This document shows positions 44,818 to 54,118 of a stretch of 64,000 nt of DNA, piece after piece. The position numbers and the translations under genes were made by a program. Position 1 is the stretch's first letter. Every line of letters starts with the position of its first letter. Below the pieces are notes generated by a model, which saw only the letters and a program-made list of their open reading frames with translations, had not been told where the DNA came from and made no database searches. The DNA is from Verrucomicrobiaceae bacterium (GTDB taxonomy: Bacteria; Verrucomicrobiota; Verrucomicrobiia; Verrucomicrobiales; Verrucomicrobiaceae). The stretch covers positions 124,001 through 188,000 of the forward strand of contig JAIBCL010000001.1 of the NCBI GenBank assembly GCA_019694165.1. Direction: 5' to 3'.

Positions 44818-47800
44818 ATGACGACTACCGCCAGCACTCCAGATCTGCGCCGTATTAGAGCGCGCACATTATTTTCCCGCATGGCAGACTGCCTGCTCAT
44901 GCTCGGCTTGTGCCAGGTCGCGACACTGCGCGGACAGAGCATCTGGGACGGTGCTGGCGCTGACAACAACTGGACGACGGGGGCGAACTGGGGCGGCACC
45001 GCGCCGGTGGCGGGCGCCAGCCTGCAATTCGGCGGCACGACGCGGCTCACGAACACGAACGCCTTCGTCGCGGACACGCTCTTCAATGGCATCACCTTCA
45101 ACAGCGGCGCCGGATCTTTCGTATTGGGCGGCAACCGCATCACGCTGGGCGGCAACGTGGTGAACAACGACGACAGCGACCAGACCTTCAATCTCAACCT
45201 GATGCTCAACGGCACACGCACCTTTAGCAGCGTGAACCCTGGAACAGGCATCGTGATCAATGGCGTGATCTCGGAGACTGGCGGCTCGCAGGGGATCGTG
45301 GTGAACATGAACGGAGCCCTGACCTTGAACAATGCCAACACCTTCACCGGCGGGGTGAACATCCAGAAGGGCAACATTTACGCCTACAGCGCTGGCGCGC
45401 TGAACTCCACCACGCCGAACGCGCTCACCTTCACCAACACCGGTGGCGACAGCGCCGGACTGACGATTTTCGGCGTGGGCGTGGAGGTTTCGGGACTGAG
45501 CGGCGCATCGTCCTCGACATTGATCACCAGCGGATACCTCGGCGGCTCGCCCACCGGCAGCCTCACTGTCAGAAACACCACCGACTCAACCTTTGCAGGC
45601 CGGTTCAGGAACGGTGCCTCTGGTGCCGGCAACCTTGATTTGTTCAAGGCCGGGAGCGGGACTCTGACACTCACCAACACGCTGTCGGATCACGCCGGCT
45701 TCACCATCGTCTATGAGGGCACGCTGCGAAACGGCGCCAGCAACGTCCTGTCCGACAACAGCACCACGGTGGTGGCTGCCAGCGCCGGGAAGACTGCCAC
45801 GCTCGATCTCAATGGCTTTGACGATGCCGTCTCTGGCCTGACCTTCGGCGGCTATGGTGCCTCTGTGGTGCAGACGGGAGCTGGCACGCTCACTCTCAAT
45901 GGCAACGTGACCTTCAACGCCGCGTTCAACTCCCTCGCCGCGTCGCTGACCGGCAAGCTCGCCCTTGGTTCCTCGACACGCACCTTTAACATCGTGGACA
46001 GCACCAACGCGACCGAGGAACTCACCGTCAGCGCGGTCATCAGCGGCGCCGGGGGGATCACGAAAGATGGCACGGGTGTGCTTAAGCTTTCGGGTGCGAA
46101 CATCCACACCGGAGCCACATCCATCGCTGCGGGCACTCTCGCAATCAACACCGATGGCAGCCTCGGTGCCGTGCCCGGCTCTGCGAGCACCAACCTGCAA
46201 TTCACCGGCAGCGGAACCCTGCGTAGTGACGCGACGATCACGCTGAACGCCAACCGCAATGTGAGCATTGCCAGCGGGGCGACGGCGACTTTCGACAGCA
46301 ACGGCAACACCTTGCGCATCAACGGCATCATCAGCGGCAGTGGCAGCCTGGCGGCCGCCGGCGCGGGCACGGTGACGCTGGCGGCGAACAACACCTACGG
46401 CGGCAGCACCAACGTCGCCGCCGGGACTACGCTGCGCCTCGGCACTGGCGGAGCCAACGGCTCCCTCGGCAGCGGCTCCGTGGTCAACAACGGCGAGGTG
46501 ATCTTCAACCGCACCGCCAACTACACGCTCTCCAATGGCATGAGCGGTGGCGGCTCGGTGACGAAACTGGCGGCGAACACTCTTTTCATCACCGGCACGA
46601 AAAGCTACACCGGCACCACGACCATCTCAGCAGGGACGCTGAGCCTCGGCAATCCGAGCGTGGATGGCGGAACGGAGGTCATCACTTACGTCGACGGCGC
46701 GCTGAGTCCTTCCAGCAGCATCGTAAACAATGCCACGTTGCGCATGGCGCGGCAGACGGCCACGCAGGGCACTCACTTCGGGGCGATCTCCGGCACGGGT
46801 GACGTGAACGTCAACTATGGCGCGGTCACCCTCAATGCCAGCAACACCTACTCGGGCAAGACTTCCATCCTGCCTGGATCGGGCCTTGGCAACAGCCCCT
46901 CCATCACCTTCAACTCCATCGCGAATGTCGGCGGCGGCCCCAGCGCCCTCGGTGCTCCCACCACCGTGGGCAACGGCACCATTGACCTCGGCACCACGAA
47001 TTTCGCCACCAGCAAAAGCGTGAGCCTGATTTACAATGGCACCGGCCACACCTCGGACAGGGTGCTCAATCTCAGCTCGCAGACCGATCAGGTGACGCTG
47101 AGCCACGCGGGCAGCGGTCTGCTGAAATTCACCAGCAATCTCACCGCCACCGGCAGCGGCTCCAAGAATTTTGAACTCAACGCCGTCACCGGTGCCACAG
47201 GCGAACTCGCGGGCGCAATACCGGACAACAGCGTCACGAACAAGACCAGCGTTTCGAAAACCGGCACCGGAACCTGGGTGCTCAGCGGCGCGAACACTTA
47301 CACCGGAGCCACCACGGTTTCCCAAGGCATTCTCCAGATCGGCAACGGCGGAACCAGTGGATCGCTCTCGACCAGCAGCAACACCTCCATCTCCTCCGGC
47401 GCAACGCTGGCCTTCAATCGCAGCGACACCGTCTTGCAGGGCACTCATTTTGAGAACTCGCTAAGCGGCGCGGGCAAGGTGCGTCAGGACGGAATCGGGA
47501 CTCTCGTGCTCAGTGGCACGAACAGCTACACGGGCAGCACCACCGCCACTGCGGGCACGCTGCACTTCGCCAAACAGACCGCGCTTTACAACAACACGCC
47601 CGCGAGCTGGACGGCGGCCAATCTCAATGTAAAGAGCGGCGCGACGCTCGCCTTCAACGTCGGCGGCACGGGCGAGTTCACCACGGGCAATGTCACCACG
47701 CTGCTCACCAACCTCGCCGCCAGCACCAGCGCCACCAATGGCATGAACGCGGGATCATTCCTCGGCTTTGACACCAGCAACGCGGCGGGCGGCAGCTTCA

Positions 47801-48936
47801 CTGTCGCCGATGTCATCGCAGACACCACGGGTGCATCCGGCGGTGCTCGTGGCCTCACCAAGCTCGGCGACAACACACTTTTACTCACCAACGGCAACAC
47901 CTACACCGGCGCGGCGACGATCAGCGGCGGTACGCTCGAAGTCAGCGCCAACAACGCGCTCGGCACCAACGCTGCGGGCACCACCGTCGCCAGCGGCGCG
48001 ACGTTGCGGCTCAATGGCGTGAGCTACACCACCGCTGAGGCTCTCGCGATCAATGGCACCGGCGTCAGTGGTGGCGGCGCGTTGGTGAATGCAGGCACGA
48101 GCAGCTACGCGGGCCAGATCACTGCCGCGACGAATTCCACCATCAACGCCGGCGGCGGCACACTCACCGTCACCGGCGGCCTCGTGAAGAACGGCACCAC
48201 GCTCACCATCGCGGGCGGCGGCAGCGTCATCGTGAACACCACCGGCATCAGCGGCGCGAGCGCGAACAGCGACCTCGTCGTGGATGGCACCACGCTGGTG
48301 GTGAACGCCAACAGCAACTACAACGGCCCCACCACGGTGCAGAACAGTGGCACGCTCGTCGCCAATGCCACCGTGACCACCACGCAGGTCACCGTCACGA
48401 GCAACAGCACGCTCAGCGGCACCGGCAGCATCGACAATGGCGCGGGCCTCGTGTCCCTGGGCGGCGCGCTCGTCGTCGGCGACACCACGCTAGGCTCGCC
48501 CTTCGTCTCTGACCTGGAGATCAGCGGCACCGGCAGCACCGTGCTCGGTTCATCGAGCACACTGAGCTTTGACATCTTCGCGCGTGGCGGCAATCTCACT
48601 GCCAACGCCGCTGCTGCCGACCGGCTCCGCCTGTTCGGCACGCTCGATGCCACGCTCGGCGGCACATTCGTGCTCGGCAATCCCGCCGCGCTCACCGGAT
48701 TTGCCGCCGGTGACGAATGGCTGCTCGTGGACCTGCAAGGCGGCGCGAGCATCACGGGCGCGCTGGGATTGAATTACACCTCCCTCAATCTCGGCCCCGG
48801 CCTCACTGGCAGTTTCAACAATAGCACCGGCGTGTTTAGCATTACCGCCACCCCCGAGCCTTCACGCACCATCCTGCTGCTGGCAGGATTTGCCATCTCT
48901 GTTTTGGGGAGGAGACGCAGACAGTTGCGTCCGTGA
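44818..48936 (+). CDS. autotransporter-associated beta-strand-repeat protein with PEP-CTERM tail
   Basis: 1,372 residues from ATG 44818. A signal region (MADCLLMLGLCQVATLRGQS) leads into IWDGAGADNNWTTGANWGG, the typical start of PATR-type beta-solenoid proteins. More than a dozen repeats of the GxLTLxGxNTYTGxTTVxxGTL kind follow (examples GTLVLSGTNSYTGSTTATAG, GANTYTGATTVSQG). The end is a PEP-CTERM sorting signal: TPEPSRTILLLAGFAISVLG and a basic tail RRRRQLRP. Exosortase removes that tail and links the protein to the surface or exopolysaccharide; no exosortase gene is in the window. The protein is a large adhesin-like surface fibre. Confidence 0.88.
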   Translation: MTTTASTPDLRRIRARTLFSRMADCLLMLGLCQVATLRGQSIWDGAGADNNWTTGANWGGTAPVAGASLQFGGTTRLTNTNAFVADTLFNGITFNSGAGSFVLGGNRITLGGNVVNNDDSDQTFNLNLMLNGTRTFSSVNPGTGIVINGVISETGGSQGIVVNMNGALTLNNANTFTGGVNIQKGNIYAYSAGALNSTTPNALTFTNTGGDSAGLTIFGVGVEVSGLSGASSSTLITSGYLGGSPTGSLTVRNTTDSTFAGRFRNGASGAGNLDLFKAGSGTLTLTNTLSDHAGFTIVYEGTLRNGASNVLSDNSTTVVAASAGKTATLDLNGFDDAVSGLTFGGYGASVVQTGAGTLTLNGNVTFNAAFNSLAASLTGKLALGSSTRTFNIVDSTNATEELTVSAVISGAGGITKDGTGVLKLSGANIHTGATSIAAGTLAINTDGSLGAVPGSASTNLQFTGSGTLRSDATITLNANRNVSIASGATATFDSNGNTLRINGIISGSGSLAAAGAGTVTLAANNTYGGSTNVAAGTTLRLGTGGANGSLGSGSVVNNGEVIFNRTANYTLSNGMSGGGSVTKLAANTLFITGTKSYTGTTTISAGTLSLGNPSVDGGTEVITYVDGALSPSSSIVNNATLRMARQTATQGTHFGAISGTGDVNVNYGAVTLNASNTYSGKTSILPGSGLGNSPSITFNSIANVGGGPSALGAPTTVGNGTIDLGTTNFATSKSVSLIYNGTGHTSDRVLNLSSQTDQVTLSHAGSGLLKFTSNLTATGSGSKNFELNAVTGATGELAGAIPDNSVTNKTSVSKTGTGTWVLSGANTYTGATTVSQGILQIGNGGTSGSLSTSSNTSISSGATLAFNRSDTVLQGTHFENSLSGAGKVRQDGIGTLVLSGTNSYTGSTTATAGTLHFAKQTALYNNTPASWTAANLNVKSGATLAFNVGGTGEFTTGNVTTLLTNLAASTSATNGMNAGSFLGFDTSNAAGGSFTVADVIADTTGASGGARGLTKLGDNTLLLTNGNTYTGAATISGGTLEVSANNALGTNAAGTTVASGATLRLNGVSYTTAEALAINGTGVSGGGALVNAGTSSYAGQITAATNSTINAGGGTLTVTGGLVKNGTTLTIAGGGSVIVNTTGISGASANSDLVVDGTTLVVNANSNYNGPTTVQNSGTLVANATVTTTQVTVTSNSTLSGTGSIDNGAGLVSLGGALVVGDTTLGSPFVSDLEISGTGSTVLGSSSTLSFDIFARGGNLTANAAAADRLRLFGTLDATLGGTFVLGNPAALTGFAAGDEWLLVDLQGGASITGALGLNYTSLNLGPGLTGSFNNSTGVFSITATPEPSRTILLLAGFAISVLGRRRRQLRP

Positions 48937-49043
48937 ACGGAGTCGGCACACCGAGATCAGCGCTCAACCGGATGCCTCGCGGTCACGAGGAGCACGGAGG
49001 AATGGACCTCAACGATGCTTGCACCTGCCGCAGGCCCATGCTG

Positions 49044-49111
49044 TGATCCGCCATGCCCTCCGCCCTCGCCATCTTCGCCCGTCCTGACGACATCGAGTTC
49101 GTCGCCGCCGG
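49044..49111 (+). pseudogene. truncated duplicate of the PIG-L gene start (direct repeat, copy 1)
   Basis: 68 bp match copy 2 at 49641-49708 with two mismatches. It includes the ATG and the first 20 codons of the PIG-L gene, with RPDD where the intact gene has AHPDD. After GCCGCCGG similarity stops. The two copies bracket hicBA, so this is a footprint of how the toxin-antitoxin pair was inserted. Confidence 0.85.
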
Positions 49112-49157
49112 AACCTCTGCGGCCTTGCTTTCAACATGCACGGCGCAATAGTCCGGC

Positions 49158-49388
49158 ATGAGCAGGCAGCCCATCAAGATCGTCGTCGAGAAGCACCCGG
49201 ATGGCTACATCGCCTACCCACTCGGTGTGACAGGCGGTGTCGTCGGCCAGGGCGACACCTATGAGGAGGCGCTTGCGGACGCGAAGTCGGCGATCTCCTT
49301 TCACATCGAGACGTTTGGGGAGTCCGTTCTCAAGGATGACTCACCCGTGCTTGAGGCATTCGTCGCGGAAACGGTCCTGGCCGACTAG
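49158..49388 (+). CDS. hicB: HicB-family antitoxin
   Basis: 76 residues. IKIVVEKHPDGYIAYPLGV ... GVVGQGDTYEEALADAKSAI matches the HicB partial RNase-H fold (VExxxDGYxAxxPxxxG, TxxEAxxNxxEAI). No C-terminal DNA-binding domain follows, so it is a short HicB. It should neutralise the HicA ribonuclease encoded 15 bp downstream. The unit is hicB-hicA ordered and lies between two copies of a PIG-L gene start. Confidence 0.88.
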   Translation: MSRQPIKIVVEKHPDGYIAYPLGVTGGVVGQGDTYEEALADAKSAISFHIETFGESVLKDDSPVLEAFVAETVLAD

Positions 49389-49403
49389 TGCGAGTCTGAC
49401 GTT

Positions 49404-49643
49404 ATGCCCAAGTTTCCGGTGGATGCTCCTCTGGCTCGTGTCATCAGGGCGTTTGAATCGCTTGGGTTTGCAGTGGTCCGCCCCGGCAATCACATCGCCA
49501 TGTCACGAGACGAGCCGGACGGCAAGAAGACACCACTTACTCTGCCTAGTCATCGCACCCTGAAAAGCTCCACTCTCCGGATGATTCTCACTCAAACCGG
49601 TGTGAGCCGGGAAGATTTTCTTCAAGCCTACGACAACACCTGA
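49404..49643 (+). CDS. hicA: HicA-family mRNA interferase toxin
   Basis: 79 residues. The dsRNA-binding-like fold is seen in FESLGFAVVRPGNHIAMSR, with the catalytic His in GNHI (usually GSHH), then LPSHRTLKSSTLRMILTQTG and VSREDFLQAY. HicA cleaves mRNA when free from HicB. Its stop lies 6 bp before the intact PIG-L start, and the direct repeat begins within its stop codon, so the acquisition joined the toxin gene very tightly to the chromosomal gene. Confidence 0.87.
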   Translation: MPKFPVDAPLARVIRAFESLGFAVVRPGNHIAMSRDEPDGKKTPLTLPSHRTLKSSTLRMILTQTGVSREDFLQAYDNT

Positions 49644-49708
49644 TCCGCCATGCCCTCCGCCCTCGCCATTTTCGCCCATCCTGACGACATCGAGTTCGTC
49701 GCCGCCGG
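49641..49708 (+). repeat. direct repeat, copy 2 (intact PIG-L gene start)
   Basis: Copy 2 of the 68-bp repeat, 597 bp downstream of copy 1. It overlaps the last bases of hicA and runs into the coding region of the PIG-L gene. The only differences are C/T and G/A exchanges. Confidence 0.85.
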
Positions 49709-50435
49709 CACTTTGCTGCTGCTCAAGGAGCGCGGGTGGGACATCCACTACATGAACCTGTGCAGCGGCAATTGCGGCAGTGTGCAGATGGATGCGGAGA
49801 CCACGGCGCGAAAGCGGCTGGCTGAGGCTCAAGAAGCGGCACGGATTCTTGGCGCGGCATTTTATCCGCCGGTGTGCGATGACATGGAGCTGGCCTACAC
49901 CCCGCAGCTTCTGCGCAAGGTGGCCGCCGTGGTGCGCGAAGCGAAGGCGGAGGTGGTGCTCACCCATGCGCCGAGCGACTACATGGAGGATCATATGGAG
50001 GCATGCCGCCTCGCCGTGAGCGCCGCCTTCGCACATGGCATCCCAAATTTTGCCACCGATCCGCCGCGCGAGGCGTTCTTCCACGACGTGACCGTGTATC
50101 ACGCGATGCCGCACGGACTCTGCACGCCGTTGCGCGTGCCAGTGAAGGCGGACGCATTCGTGAACACGACCTCGGTGCATGAGATCAAGCGCCGCTCGCT
50201 CGCCGCGCATGAGAGCCAGAAGCACTGGCTGGACGTGAGCCAGGGCATGGATTCCTACCTCGTGAGCATGGACGATGCGTCCCGCCGCGTGGGCGGGCTC
50301 TCCGGCCGGTTCGAATTTGCCGAAGGCTGGCGCCGCCATCTCCATCTCGGCTTCAGCGCTGCGGAGATAGATCCGCTCAGGGACGCACTCGGCGATGCCT
50401 GGATGACGAATTCCGGACGGGAGAGCGCGGACTGA
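49650..50435 (+). CDS. PIG-L family N-acetylglucosaminyl deacetylase (BshB-like)
   Basis: 261 residues. The metal site AIFAHPDDIEF opens the protein, with VLTHAPSDYMEDHMEA in the middle and the closing His in YHAMPHG. PIG-L enzymes remove acetyl groups from GlcNAc conjugates, including bacillithiol precursors (BshB1) and lipid-linked sugars. No bshA or bshC is nearby, so the substrate is open. Its stop codon abuts the stop of the convergent TPR gene. The gene start carries the direct repeat shared with the fragment upstream of hicB. Confidence 0.9.
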   Translation: MPSALAIFAHPDDIEFVAAGTLLLLKERGWDIHYMNLCSGNCGSVQMDAETTARKRLAEAQEAARILGAAFYPPVCDDMELAYTPQLLRKVAAVVREAKAEVVLTHAPSDYMEDHMEACRLAVSAAFAHGIPNFATDPPREAFFHDVTVYHAMPHGLCTPLRVPVKADAFVNTTSVHEIKRRSLAAHESQKHWLDVSQGMDSYLVSMDDASRRVGGLSGRFEFAEGWRRHLHLGFSAAEIDPLRDALGDAWMTNSGRESAD

Positions 50436-52994
50436 TCACTTCGCCATCTCCAGCAGGAGCCGGTGAGCATCGCGGAAGCGCGGGGCGAGGACGAGGGCGT
50501 CGATGAGATGGCGGCGGGCTGCGGCGTCGTCTTTGCCGTGCAGCAACTTGGCGAGGCGATAGTTGGTGTCGGCTGGATTGTCGGGCTCGAGGATGAGAAG
50601 GCGGCGCCAGGCTTCGATGGCGGCGTCGGCCTGACCGGTGGCGTCGAGGGCCTCGGCGATGGATTGCTGCGGTGACTTGAGGAACGGATTCAAAGCGGTG
50701 GCGCGGTTCGCATTCGCGAGCACTTCGGGCCAGCGTTTGGCTGCGGTGTCGAGTTCGAGAAGGCGGAGGAAGATCGGCATCGCATCGGACGCACGCGACG
50801 CGAAGTACCGCAGGAGTTCCGCCTCCTGGTCGCGTTGGTTCATCTGCCTAAGCGCCTTCGCCTTGATGAAGTAACCACTTTCTGTGGAGATGTCGTCGGG
50901 AACGAGATCGATGAGCTTCTGGCCGATCTCCGCCGCCTTTTTCCATTCTTTCGACTCCAGCAAATCGTCCGCACTCTTCATCAACGCCCAGCGATTGGTC
51001 GGGTTCTTTTTCAAAAACGCGGCGAAGGACTCCTCGTCGAGCGGGTTCACCTCCTCGGGCGTGGGCTGCTTCCAGTCGAGCTTGCCGCCAAAGTCCGCGG
51101 CCTTCTGCTCCATGAGCGCGGCGAATTCCTTCTCGATCTTCTCCACGGGCTGCGTGTTTGCGGTGATGGCGTCGTTGATGCGCTTCCCGGCGGCGAGGTC
51201 GCGCAGGATGCCCTGGAACTTTTCCTTGCCGAACTTGTCGAGCAGGAACTTCACGGCCTGGCTGGCCTCGTAGTAGGCGAACATGAGGTGGTCCTCGCTC
51301 TTCGGATGCAGGAACGCGCCGCTCATCTGGCTCATGGCCGTGAGCGCCTCTTCATCGGTGATCATTTTGCGATACTTCGCATTCATGTTCATGCCCCAGG
51401 CCGGATCGCGCTGCGCCTCTTCGTAAACCGAAATGCCCTCGCTCAGCCAGCGCGGCATTCGGTTCTTCGTAACTGTGAGCGTGACGACGTGGCAGAACTC
51501 ATGCCACAGGGTCGATTCCCAATTGTTCCGACCGTGCGCGAGGCCGCCGGGCTGGTTCATGGTCACCACGGAGCCGAAGCACGCGCCGAGAATCCCCTGC
51601 CCGCCGAGATTGCCGAAGGTGCGGATGGCGAAATCCTGCTGCGAGGGGAAAAACTCCACGAGCACCGGGTGGTCGAGCGTGAGGCCGTAACGCTCGCACA
51701 AAACCGTGCGCGCCTCGCGGAGCAACGTGAGCGCGCGGCTGCCGTACACATTCCAGTCGCGCTCGGGCAGCTTGATGACGAAGTCGTCGAACTGCTTGAT
51801 CGAGAACTTCGCCACTTCCTTCTCCAGCAGGCCGATGTTGTGCGCCTGGAGGTTGTAGCCGTCGGCGCTGCGAATCTCGTCCGCCAGCTTCCATGCCTCG
51901 TCTTCCTTGCCGAGGCGCATCAGCACGTGGCAGAGCTGCACCTTGGCCGGCAGATGCGTGGCGTCGAATGCCAGCGAGGCGCGCAGATGCTCCGCCGCCT
52001 CGGCAAAGCGATACGCGCGCGAGAGGCAGCGGCCGATGACTTGATCGACGAGGGGATTCTGCGGCCAGAGGGCCAGCGCGCTATCGCGCGAGGCTCTGGC
52101 TTTTTCGCCATCGACGAGGATGGACGCGATCGCCGAGCGCAGCGCCCACGCCCTGGCCGAGTGCTCGTTCACATCGATCACTGATTGGATCGCCGCCTCG
52201 GCCTCGACAAACTTTTCCGCGCCCATGAGCTGCTCCGCGCGCACGAGCAGCGCGCCCTCGTGCTTCTGATTGATCTCCAGCACGCGCTTGAGGTTCTCGT
52301 CGGCCTTCTCGCGGTCGCTGGATTCAAAAGCGCGCGCCAGACCGAAGCGCAGCGCGGTTGTCTCGCCGTGCTCTTTGAGCCCCTTGCGGAATTCGTCGGC
52401 GGCGCGCGCGAAGTCCTCCTTCTGCAAGGCCAGCTCCCCGGCCGCCACGTAAGGTTCCTCGGCTTTCGCGTCCTTCTTCTTCGCAGCGTCGAAGTAGTTC
52501 GCCAGCACCTTCTTCGCATCCGCACCCAGCGCGAGAGCCCCCTGCCCCAGCGCGACGAGTTCCGCCGCCGTGCGATCTTTGACCGGCTTCTTCTTGGCTG
52601 CATCGTTGAACTTCGCGAGCGCATCCTTCGCGATGTCCTTCTTCCCAACGCCGGCGGCGAGATCGTGCCTCAGCATGAGCAGCGGCAGATCCTCCGGAAA
52701 TTTCTTGATGAATTCCGCGCTCTCCGTCAGCGCCTCGCCCGTCTGCCCCGTCGCGGCCAGCGCGCGCATGCGCAGCAGCCGCCACACCACCGAGGGCTGG
52801 TCGCGCTTGATCGCGGCATCGCAGATGCGCGCACCCAGATCGTACTCACCTGCCTCCACCATGCTGGCGACGGGCAGCAGATTCCTCTCGTCGAAAATCT
52901 TCGCCACATCGAGCTGCTGCGCGGCTGCTCCCGTGGCGACGATGCAGGGCAGCAGCTTGAAGACCAGAGAAAGGATGCGGTGTGTGCCGTGCAT
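50436..52994 (-). CDS. secreted TPR-rich protein with an HExxH (peptidase MA-like) domain
   Basis: 852 residues with a signal peptide (VFKLLPCIVATGAAAQQ). TPR-like helices fill about residues 25-420. A gluzincin-type domain follows: zinc site LWHEFCHVVTL, then PRWLSEGISVYEEAQRD with the downstream Glu, as in DUF1570/peptidase MA proteins. Further TPRs end the protein (residues about 630-850). It probably cleaves or binds envelope proteins, but activity is unproven. The gene is isolated: it converges with PIG-L and its upstream side is divergent from the next gene. Confidence 0.82.
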   Translation of the reverse strand: MHGTHRILSLVFKLLPCIVATGAAAQQLDVAKIFDERNLLPVASMVEAGEYDLGARICDAAIKRDQPSVVWRLLRMRALAATGQTGEALTESAEFIKKFPEDLPLLMLRHDLAAGVGKKDIAKDALAKFNDAAKKKPVKDRTAAELVALGQGALALGADAKKVLANYFDAAKKKDAKAEEPYVAAGELALQKEDFARAADEFRKGLKEHGETTALRFGLARAFESSDREKADENLKRVLEINQKHEGALLVRAEQLMGAEKFVEAEAAIQSVIDVNEHSARAWALRSAIASILVDGEKARASRDSALALWPQNPLVDQVIGRCLSRAYRFAEAAEHLRASLAFDATHLPAKVQLCHVLMRLGKEDEAWKLADEIRSADGYNLQAHNIGLLEKEVAKFSIKQFDDFVIKLPERDWNVYGSRALTLLREARTVLCERYGLTLDHPVLVEFFPSQQDFAIRTFGNLGGQGILGACFGSVVTMNQPGGLAHGRNNWESTLWHEFCHVVTLTVTKNRMPRWLSEGISVYEEAQRDPAWGMNMNAKYRKMITDEEALTAMSQMSGAFLHPKSEDHLMFAYYEASQAVKFLLDKFGKEKFQGILRDLAAGKRINDAITANTQPVEKIEKEFAALMEQKAADFGGKLDWKQPTPEEVNPLDEESFAAFLKKNPTNRWALMKSADDLLESKEWKKAAEIGQKLIDLVPDDISTESGYFIKAKALRQMNQRDQEAELLRYFASRASDAMPIFLRLLELDTAAKRWPEVLANANRATALNPFLKSPQQSIAEALDATGQADAAIEAWRRLLILEPDNPADTNYRLAKLLHGKDDAAARRHLIDALVLAPRFRDAHRLLLEMAK

Positions 52995-53151
52995 GATGCG
53001 GAGGAATGACCGAGGCTAGAACGCGGCCCGCGGCTGCCAGTTTCAGGCCGACAATAGTTCAAAATGCGCTTTGCCAGCCCGTGCGTGTTTCTTTATAAGA
53101 CTCACACCGCACCAGCCCCGCGCTGCTTCCCACCTGTACACCCTGCCCGTC

Positions 53152-54054
53152 ATGAACCATCGCTCTCACCCTTTCCGCGTCCTTAGCTCTCTAGCCCCGC
53201 TGCTGCTCGGAGCTTCGTCTCTCTCCGCGGAAGTGCCGCGGGCGCAGCAGAAGGACTTTGTCACCTCGCACAACTCCGTGCGCATGACGTGGAACCCGCA
53301 GGGTTACTGGGTGAGCAAGCCGGGGGCCTTCATCGGCAACGGCAGCACCAAGGAAGTCTGCGATGTCTATACGCGGAGCGCCCTCTCGCTCGGGAAGATT
53401 CCAAAGGGCTACCGCTTCCAGGTGAGCACGACGGGACAATTCGTCGTCTGCGACCGTCCGCTCGATCAGCTCGCCACCGCCCGCCCTGCTGCACCGCCGC
53501 CCGCATCGAAGCCGCTGCCGTCGGTCCCGCCCCCGCCGGCACCGGCTCCCGCCGCCGCGACTGAGCCTGCGTCTCCTCCACCGTCGTTTCCAAATGCGGA
53601 CTCGATTCCCGTCCGACGCGCGGCCATCGTCGATGACACGCCGTCCCTCGCTCAGGCGCGCGGTGCCGACGCCTCTCCCATGCCGTCAGCCCGCCGCACG
53701 GCCGTGCTCGATCCCGTTCATGCGACGGCACCAGCGGGCGGCCCGCCGGATTCGTTTCAGGTTCCCAGTCCGTCCTCGCTGCCCATTCCCCCACCGCCCG
53801 ACAGCCGCCCGGAGGTCAATGGCGTTCCCGGCTCGATGCAGACGAGCTTCCTGAGCAAACACAAGTCAGTCTTCATGACCTACGACAAGAAGGCCGGCAA
53901 GTGGCACAGCAGCGAAGGCGCGATCAAAGACGACGCCACCGCCGACGAGTGGTGCAAGGAAGCCACCGTCGCCGATCGCCTTGCGCGACACATCCCGGGA
54001 TCGTTTTCCTACAAACATGTCGGCGGCGGCCAGGTGGAGGTGACACGAGATTGA
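53152..54054 (+). CDS. secreted protein with two copies of a short domain and a Pro-rich linker
   Basis: 300 residues from ATG 53152 (MNHRSHPFRVLSSLAPLLLG), where the signal peptide begins; an upstream ATG would give a polar leader. Residues about 35-110 (DFVTSHNSVRMTWNPQGYWV ... GKIPKGYRFQVSTTGQFVV) and about 235-300 (SFLSKHKSVFMTYDKKAGKW ... ARHIPGSFSYKHVGGGQVEV) are diverged copies of one roughly 65-residue domain. Between them is a Pro/Ala/Ser-rich linker. I do not recognise the domain. It lies 64 bp before cysS on the same strand. Confidence 0.72.
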   Translation: MNHRSHPFRVLSSLAPLLLGASSLSAEVPRAQQKDFVTSHNSVRMTWNPQGYWVSKPGAFIGNGSTKEVCDVYTRSALSLGKIPKGYRFQVSTTGQFVVCDRPLDQLATARPAAPPPASKPLPSVPPPPAPAPAAATEPASPPPSFPNADSIPVRRAAIVDDTPSLAQARGADASPMPSARRTAVLDPVHATAPAGGPPDSFQVPSPSSLPIPPPPDSRPEVNGVPGSMQTSFLSKHKSVFMTYDKKAGKWHSSEGAIKDDATADEWCKEATVADRLARHIPGSFSYKHVGGGQVEVTRD

Positions 54055-54118
54055 CCAACCGACCACTGAACGCCGACCACTCCCGTCCCCTCCCCGCCCG
54101 GCCACTGCCGCGCCCACC

